Assembly (NCBI RefSeq): GCF_024298965.1
Contig: NZ_CP085193.1
Coordinates: 2,046,001 to 2,110,000, forward strand
Reading direction: 5' to 3'
DNA length: 64,000 nt
DNA from: Streptomyces rapamycinicus NRRL 5491
GTDB taxonomy: Bacteria > Actinomycetota > Actinomycetes > Streptomycetales > Streptomycetaceae
In this document: positions 60,701 to 64,000 of the stretch, piece after piece
Layout: each line of letters begins with the position of its first letter
Position numbering within the stretch: the first letter of the stretch is position 1
Program-made: the position numbers and the translations under genes
Notes under the pieces: generated by a model
The model's database searches: none
Told to the model about the DNA's origin: nothing
The model's input: the letters and a program-made list of their open reading frames with translations, nothing else

Positions 60701-63700
60701 CGCCACCGAGCGCGAAGAAATCGTCCTCACGGCCGACCTCCCCGACGCCCAGCACCTCGGACCAGATTCGGGCCAAGGTGCGCTCGGTCGGTGTGGCCGC
60801 CAGGGTGTCACTGGTCGGCGGCGAGGTCGTACCCGTCCCCGCTCCCGTGTCCGCGTCACCGGCCGTCGCGTCGAGTCGGCGGCGGTCGACCTTGCCCGTG
60901 CCCGTGAGCGGCAACGCGTCCAGGAATCGGAATCGGCTCGGGAGCATGTAGTCCGGCAGGGTGCCGCGCAAGTGGGTGCGCAGCTGTGCCGGATCGGGGC
61001 CGAGGCCGCCCGGTAGGGGTTCCACGAAGGCGGTCAGGCGGCCGTCGCGGTGCAGTACGGCAGCCTGGGCGACCCGGGGATGGGTCTGCAGCACCGCCTC
61101 GATCTCCCCCGGTTCGACCCGGTGGCCGCGGATCTTCACCTGATCGTCGACACGGCCGAGGAACTCCATTACGCCGTCGGGGCGTTGGCGGACCCGGTCG
61201 CCGCTGCGGTACCAGCGTTTGCCGTCGCGCTCGGTGAACGCCGCCGCTGTGAGCGTGGGATCTCCGAGGTATCCCGGCGTCAGCCCCGTTCCACCGATGA
61301 GGAGTTCACCTGGCTCGTCGGCGGTGCGGGGGCGCCCGTCCTCGGCCACCACCGCGACCTCGGTGCCGGAGATGGGACGGCCGATCGGCAGCCGCCGCAC
61401 CTCGTCGCCGGGGCGGTCCTCGATGAGGTGGCAGGTGGCGTTGATGGTGGTCTCCGTCGGCCCGTACAGGTTGGCGATGCGGTGGCCGGGCCCGAACAGG
61501 TCGTACCAGCGACGGACATGCGCGGCGGGCAGCGCCTCCCCGCCGACATGGATCCAGCGCAGTGCCGACAGATCGGGGCGGGGGGCGCCGCGCCGCACCC
61601 GGGTCTCGGCGGCGGTCAGCAGCCGTTCCCACAGCGTGGGCACCGAGCTCCACACGGTGATCCGGTCCCGTACGACCCGGTCCAGCAGCGCCTCGGGGTC
61701 ACGGACCAGATTCCGCGGCAGGGTGTGAACGGTGGCTCCGACCAGCAGCGGTGCCAGCAGTTGGCGTACGGACGCGTCGAAGCACACGGAGGCGGTCTGG
61801 GCCAGCCGGTCGCCCGCGCGGTAGCCGAAGGTGTCCACGGCCCAGTCCAGGTAGTTCATCATCGCCCGGTGGGTGATCGGTACGGCCTTGGGGCGGCCGG
61901 TGGACCCCGAGGTGAAGATGACGTAGGCGACGGCGTCGGGGTCGGCTACGGGAAGTGGCGGCAGCTGCGGTGGCGGTGAGGGGTCGTCGGTGGCCACCGT
62001 CGTGACGTCGTCGAGCGTGTCGGCCGTCGCTCGGGTGGCCTCGTGGCACACCACGTGTCGGGCCGTCGACCGGTGGAGCTGGTCGGCCAGGCGCGCGGCG
62101 GGGTGGGTGACATCCAGCGGCACCCACCCGGCCCCGGCCCGCAGGATGCCGACGACACCGACGACGGTGTCGGCACCCGGCTCGGTCAGCAGACCCACCA
62201 GGTCCCCGGGAGCGACGCCACGGGCGCGCAGCCGGTCGGCGAGTGCGGCGGAGGCCCGGTCGAGTGCGCCGTAGGTCATGGTGGCGTCGCCGGTCGCGAC
62301 CGCGATCTGGTCGGCGGCCGTCCGGAATCGTGCCGACAGGCGCTCGACGATCCCGCGCCCGGCTGCGCGGGCCGGGGTCGGTGTCGATGCCGGTGCCGGT
62401 GCCGGTGCCGGTGCCGGTGCCGGTGCCGGAATATCCGTTCGGGCGGGCGTGGCGAGTTCGGCCAACTCCACCAATTCGGCGAGGTGTTCGCGTGCCAGGC
62501 GCTCCACGGTGGTCCGGTTGAACAGCCGGGCCGGGAAGTTCCAGGAGAAGTGCAGGGCTCGTTCGCTCTCCCAGCACAGCAGCCCCAGGCGCGTGGCGGC
62601 GGACGCGGTACGCGCCGCTGCCGGGCGCACCGTCACCGGGCAGTCGGGGTCGGTCGTGGCGGGGAAGCGGGCGAAGCTGAACCCCGCCGGGGAGGCGGTA
62701 CGCGGCCGGGACCCGGTGGTGGGGAGCAGCCGGGCGATGTCCACGCTGGTGAGCCGGGCGTGCCGCTCCGCGTCCAGCCAGATCGCGTGCAACCGCTGTG
62801 CCAGGGCGGGCACGGGCTCGTCCGGGTCGACGGTGGCCGACAGCGGCAATGTGTCGGCGAGCGGGCCGACCAGCCGCTCGATACCGGCCAGCCTGAGTTC
62901 GCGACGGGCGCGCGCCACGTTGACCGCGATGCCACGCTGCCCGCTCCACCGCGCCAGACAGCGCACGTACGCGGCCAGCAGCAGGTGAAAGAGCGAAACG
63001 CCGTGGGCGGCGGCGCACTCGCGCAGCGCGGCGGTGAGGTCGGGGCCGGTGGCCACCTGGTGTGCGGTGAGCGGCGCGGCGGGCGGCCCCTCCGGGTCGC
63101 CGTCCCAGGGCAGGTCCAGGGGCCAGGGGTTGGCGTGGGTGTGGGTGTGGGTGTGGGTGTGGGCGGTGAGTACGTCATGCCAGTACCGTCGGTCCTCGGC
63201 GAACTCCGGCGAGGAGCGTTCCGACTCGACGGCGGCGGCGTAGTCGGCGAAACCCGCTTCCAGCGGAGGCAGTTCGGGTGAACGGCCGTGCGCGAGGGCG
63301 GTGTAGACCGACCACAGCTCCTCGCCAAGGACGTTGAGGCTGAATCCGTCCGCGGCGGCGTGGTGCAGTACGAGCAGAAGGTGGGCGAGGTCGGGACGCT
63401 CGCGCACCAGCACCGCACGTACCGGCGCCTCGGTGGCCAGGTCGAAGGGGCGATTGCACAGCGCCTCCTCCAGGTCGGTCAGGGGGCCGTCGGCGTGGCG
63501 GATCTCGTACCAGAAGGGCATGGTGTGCGGTTCGGGCGGCGCCACGTTCTGGGCGGGCGCCGTGCCGTCGGTCTCGATCCTTACGCGCAGCATCGGGTGG
63601 CGCTCGGCGAGCAGCGCGAGCGCCCGGCCGAGCAGACCGGCGTCCAGGGGGCCGCTGATGGTCTGGCGCACATACGCGTACGCGGTGATCTCGGGGTGCA

Positions 63701-64000
63701 GCCTGCCGCTTGTGTGGAAGGCCAGTTGTACGGGTGTGAGGGGAAGCGGGACCCCGTCGCCGAACGCGGTCGCCCTGCCGGTGTCGGCAGGGTGCGGCTG
63801 AGGCGCGGGCTGCTCCGTCCCCACCTGGTCGGTCGACAGATGGGTGGCCAGCTCGCCGATCGTCCGGTACTCGAAGAACAGCGTGGGCGGCAGGGCCCGG
63901 CCCAGCTCCGACTCCAGCCTTCTGACGAGGTCCACGGCGGAGAGCGAGTCCAGCCCCATGGTCAGGAACTGCTCGTCGTCGCCGATCTCGGCGGGCGAGC
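57765..64000 (-). CDS. Nonribosomal peptide synthetase, PCP-C-A-PCP-C plus acyl-ACP-reductase-like terminal domain (5' end outside window)
   Basis: At least 2078 residues; translation enters from beyond 64000. In order: carrier 1 (FLTMGLDSLSAVDLV, 64000-63840); condensation 1 (63755 to about 62490, HHAAADG active site); adenylation (about 62350-60880: FTSGSTGRPKA, NLYGPTETT, YRSGDRV, DQVKIRGHRVEPGEIE, TGTGKVDRR); carrier 2 (DDFFALGGDSILVLE, about 60840-60590); condensation 2 (about 60415-58960, HHLIGDG). The C-terminal 330 residues (58960-57800) are not a thioesterase or SDR reductase but resemble the cyanobacterial long-chain acyl-ACP reductase: LIGYLPAPGHLAAL, HAASLGARCVSLAGMI, TVAMVGLGSIGTSS, and Cys (codon 57991-57993) in VASCRLESLL. 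Reductive release to an aldehyde is predicted. My alignment of the adenylation pocket reads D-A-R-S-I-V-L-I-N, with Asp235 implying an alpha-amino acid; I do not assign it. Confidence 0.88.
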   Translation of the reverse strand, partial: SPAEIGDDEQFLTMGLDSLSAVDLVRRLESELGRALPPTLFFEYRTIGELATHLSTDQVGTEQPAPQPHPADTGRATAFGDGVPLPLTPVQLAFHTSGRLHPEITAYAYVRQTISGPLDAGLLGRALALLAERHPMLRVRIETDGTAPAQNVAPPEPHTMPFWYEIRHADGPLTDLEEALCNRPFDLATEAPVRAVLVRERPDLAHLLLVLHHAAADGFSLNVLGEELWSVYTALAHGRSPELPPLEAGFADYAAAVESERSSPEFAEDRRYWHDVLTAHTHTHTHTHANPWPLDLPWDGDPEGPPAAPLTAHQVATGPDLTAALRECAAAHGVSLFHLLLAAYVRCLARWSGQRGIAVNVARARRELRLAGIERLVGPLADTLPLSATVDPDEPVPALAQRLHAIWLDAERHARLTSVDIARLLPTTGSRPRTASPAGFSFARFPATTDPDCPVTVRPAAARTASAATRLGLLCWESERALHFSWNFPARLFNRTTVERLAREHLAELVELAELATPARTDIPAPAPAPAPAPAPASTPTPARAAGRGIVERLSARFRTAADQIAVATGDATMTYGALDRASAALADRLRARGVAPGDLVGLLTEPGADTVVGVVGILRAGAGWVPLDVTHPAARLADQLHRSTARHVVCHEATRATADTLDDVTTVATDDPSPPPQLPPLPVADPDAVAYVIFTSGSTGRPKAVPITHRAMMNYLDWAVDTFGYRAGDRLAQTASVCFDASVRQLLAPLLVGATVHTLPRNLVRDPEALLDRVVRDRITVWSSVPTLWERLLTAAETRVRRGAPRPDLSALRWIHVGGEALPAAHVRRWYDLFGPGHRIANLYGPTETTINATCHLIEDRPGDEVRRLPIGRPISGTEVAVVAEDGRPRTADEPGELLIGGTGLTPGYLGDPTLTAAAFTERDGKRWYRSGDRVRQRPDGVMEFLGRVDDQVKIRGHRVEPGEIEAVLQTHPRVAQAAVLHRDGRLTAFVEPLPGGLGPDPAQLRTHLRGTLPDYMLPSRFRFLDALPLTGTGKVDRRRLDATAGDADTGAGTGTTSPPTSDTLAATPTERTLARIWSEVLGVGEVGREDDFFALGGDSILVLEVFARLEKAYEGERPGAVLPRPTVIYDHSTLTALATAVDTATAADETVSVDETVSVDETVSVDAAVTADETAAIGQASVADEAAALAGADLTPYPLTPTQRGFLVAEAIAPGSGSAWLAQLCLRGPLRADLFQRAVDALVVRHPMLRTVFPAGARPPVQQELPPALRLPVDFETLASPDLVQERVADERRRRFEPWAWPLLRLRVLTTDPDEHTLVVHAHHLIGDGYSAALFGRELITIYDRLSRGEPIGLPPLRGTFRDYVDLLQQPDTGPCPDPAAITWQARHAIPYQRPDLRRSGARSGEPVGVGATGTGSAEFRSAGFTLDAELTAGLRDLATTVRATPYAPVLTAYYRALADLTGRRDLVLGLVVTGRDHQLPDISRLFGPLAAAVPLRPAAAEAGAEATPGRSFHSFREDLLRITEEAVAARTYGTGGATGPETGGADGGVGRATGGEPPDSTPVPTAPPTPLGLPRAAQFLFSYLDFSALGSPTGATLTLDWDHHDTELAPPPVGTDVFLAVRPVGDELRVTLRASAAALDTPAFAAFTRLLRDELTQAATPRPRLALAPAPRTSRTDAALIGYLPAPGHLAALAGIPEADLPREHMRQLLFPDGGPRLLEEIGTPLGRSAFVALPLFADELAAGSGLTGHTARAVSHAASLGARCVSLAGMIPALTGYGFEVVRATDGAPAVTTGHAATAVSVVKTVHAALATTGRDLSDLTVAMVGLGSIGTSSLNLLLTRAPRPPAHLLLCDVAGNAARLRALATELRGNGPAGSVATAESAPALPAAVYEADLIVTAVSGGSGGSAVSGGSGGSGGTAVLDIDRLRPGTVVVDDSFPHCFDTARALARMRGQRDVLTVGGGLLAVGGTERYIADDLPPAAASGYAERSWLPGTVASCRLESLLHTAVSGLPLVHGLVDASHAHAYWDAVEAAGVGAAPLHLLGHIVDTPPSWPGPATHGNTPHREASRTHD
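58231..58290 (-). repeat. Gly/Ser-coding repeat inside the terminal domain
   Basis: Short CCACCGCTG-type repeats encode SGGSGG runs that replace a short loop of the Rossmann part between strands. Confidence 0.75.
60501..60552 (-). repeat. Three 18-bp tandem repeats in the PCP2-C2 linker
   Basis: GCTGACGGTCTCGTCCAC occurs twice and then once more nearly complete, encoding DETVSV three times in the linker after the second carrier domain. Confidence 0.85.
62389..62429 (-). repeat. 6-bp tandem repeat in the C1-A linker
   Basis: About seven copies of GCCGGT encode an Ala-Pro run in the linker between condensation 1 and adenylation. Confidence 0.85.
63135..63164 (-). repeat. 6-bp tandem repeat inside condensation 1
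   Basis: Five copies of GTGGGT (last one GTGGGC) encode a His-Thr run in a surface loop of condensation domain 1. Confidence 0.85.

Noticed and set aside
58231..63164. Repeat tracts as a CRISPR-like array
   Set aside because: Units are 6-18 bp, directly adjacent, in frame and without spacers; they are coding microsatellites.

Overview
The window is very GC-rich, with dense, translationally coupled actinobacterial genes, frequent GTG starts and AGGAGG-type ribosome sites. The gene families (PCu(A)C and DUF5134 proteins, ECF sigma with a zinc anti-sigma factor, many TetR/GntR/MarR/AraC/LacI regulators, a nonribosomal peptide synthetase) point to Streptomyces or a close relative, probably an accessory part of the chromosome. 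This is inference from gene content and composition; no rRNA or tRNA gene was found.

Layout. 1-476: end of a frameshifted IS110-type transposase. 553-2846: a carboxylate-type MFS permease diverging from a GntR regulator across a perfect 23-bp operator-like palindrome. 2900-11303: a copper island (DUF5134 protein, CopZ, PepSY protein, Met/His-rich membrane proteins, CopA ATPase, PCu(A)C chaperone) holding its own ECF sigma factor and zinc anti-sigma factor. 11357-13645: EF-hand protein, an SDR remnant and a rifampicin-monooxygenase-like flavoprotein. 13775-18658: GlxA-type regulator, HD hydrolase, RidA-like protein, a MarR/DMT divergent pair with mirror-image leaderless promoters, and an AI-2E-type permease.

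18722-27213 looks like one regulon for a cyclic amide or hydantoin-like compound: hyuA-hyuB-MFS-isochorismatase-fold hydrolase, an ATP-binding anti-sigma-like protein coupled to an aminotransferase, and a GntR regulator. All three promoter regions carry two GATC-centred palindromes exactly 22 bp apart. 27297-30397 holds a metallo-beta-lactamase-fold hydrolase, an AraC regulator and a secreted SGNH esterase.

30551-54473 is a large acyl-CoA catabolic region: acyl-CoA ligase, four acyl-CoA dehydrogenases, two enoyl-CoA hydratases, a thiolase, an SCP2-thiolase/DUF35 pair, two APH-type kinases each next to an acyl-CoA dehydrogenase, several SDRs, an alcohol dehydrogenase, a flavoprotein dehydrogenase, an MFS importer and one TetR regulator. 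A 13-bp element, TGAACTSRRTTCR, occurs upstream of every transcription unit in the region (eight loci), defining a regulon. The kinase/dehydrogenase pairs suggest hydroxy-acyl-CoA dehydroxylation through a phospho-intermediate.

54676-57692 is a decaying sugar locus (xylulokinase-like kinase, wrecked ABC permease, LacI regulator) with three matching LacI-type operators. 57765-64000 is the C-terminal part of a nonribosomal peptide synthetase, PCP-C-A-PCP-C, ending not in a thioesterase or SDR reductase but in a domain that resembles the cyanobacterial acyl-ACP reductase, including a conserved cysteine. This is the most unusual system in the window.
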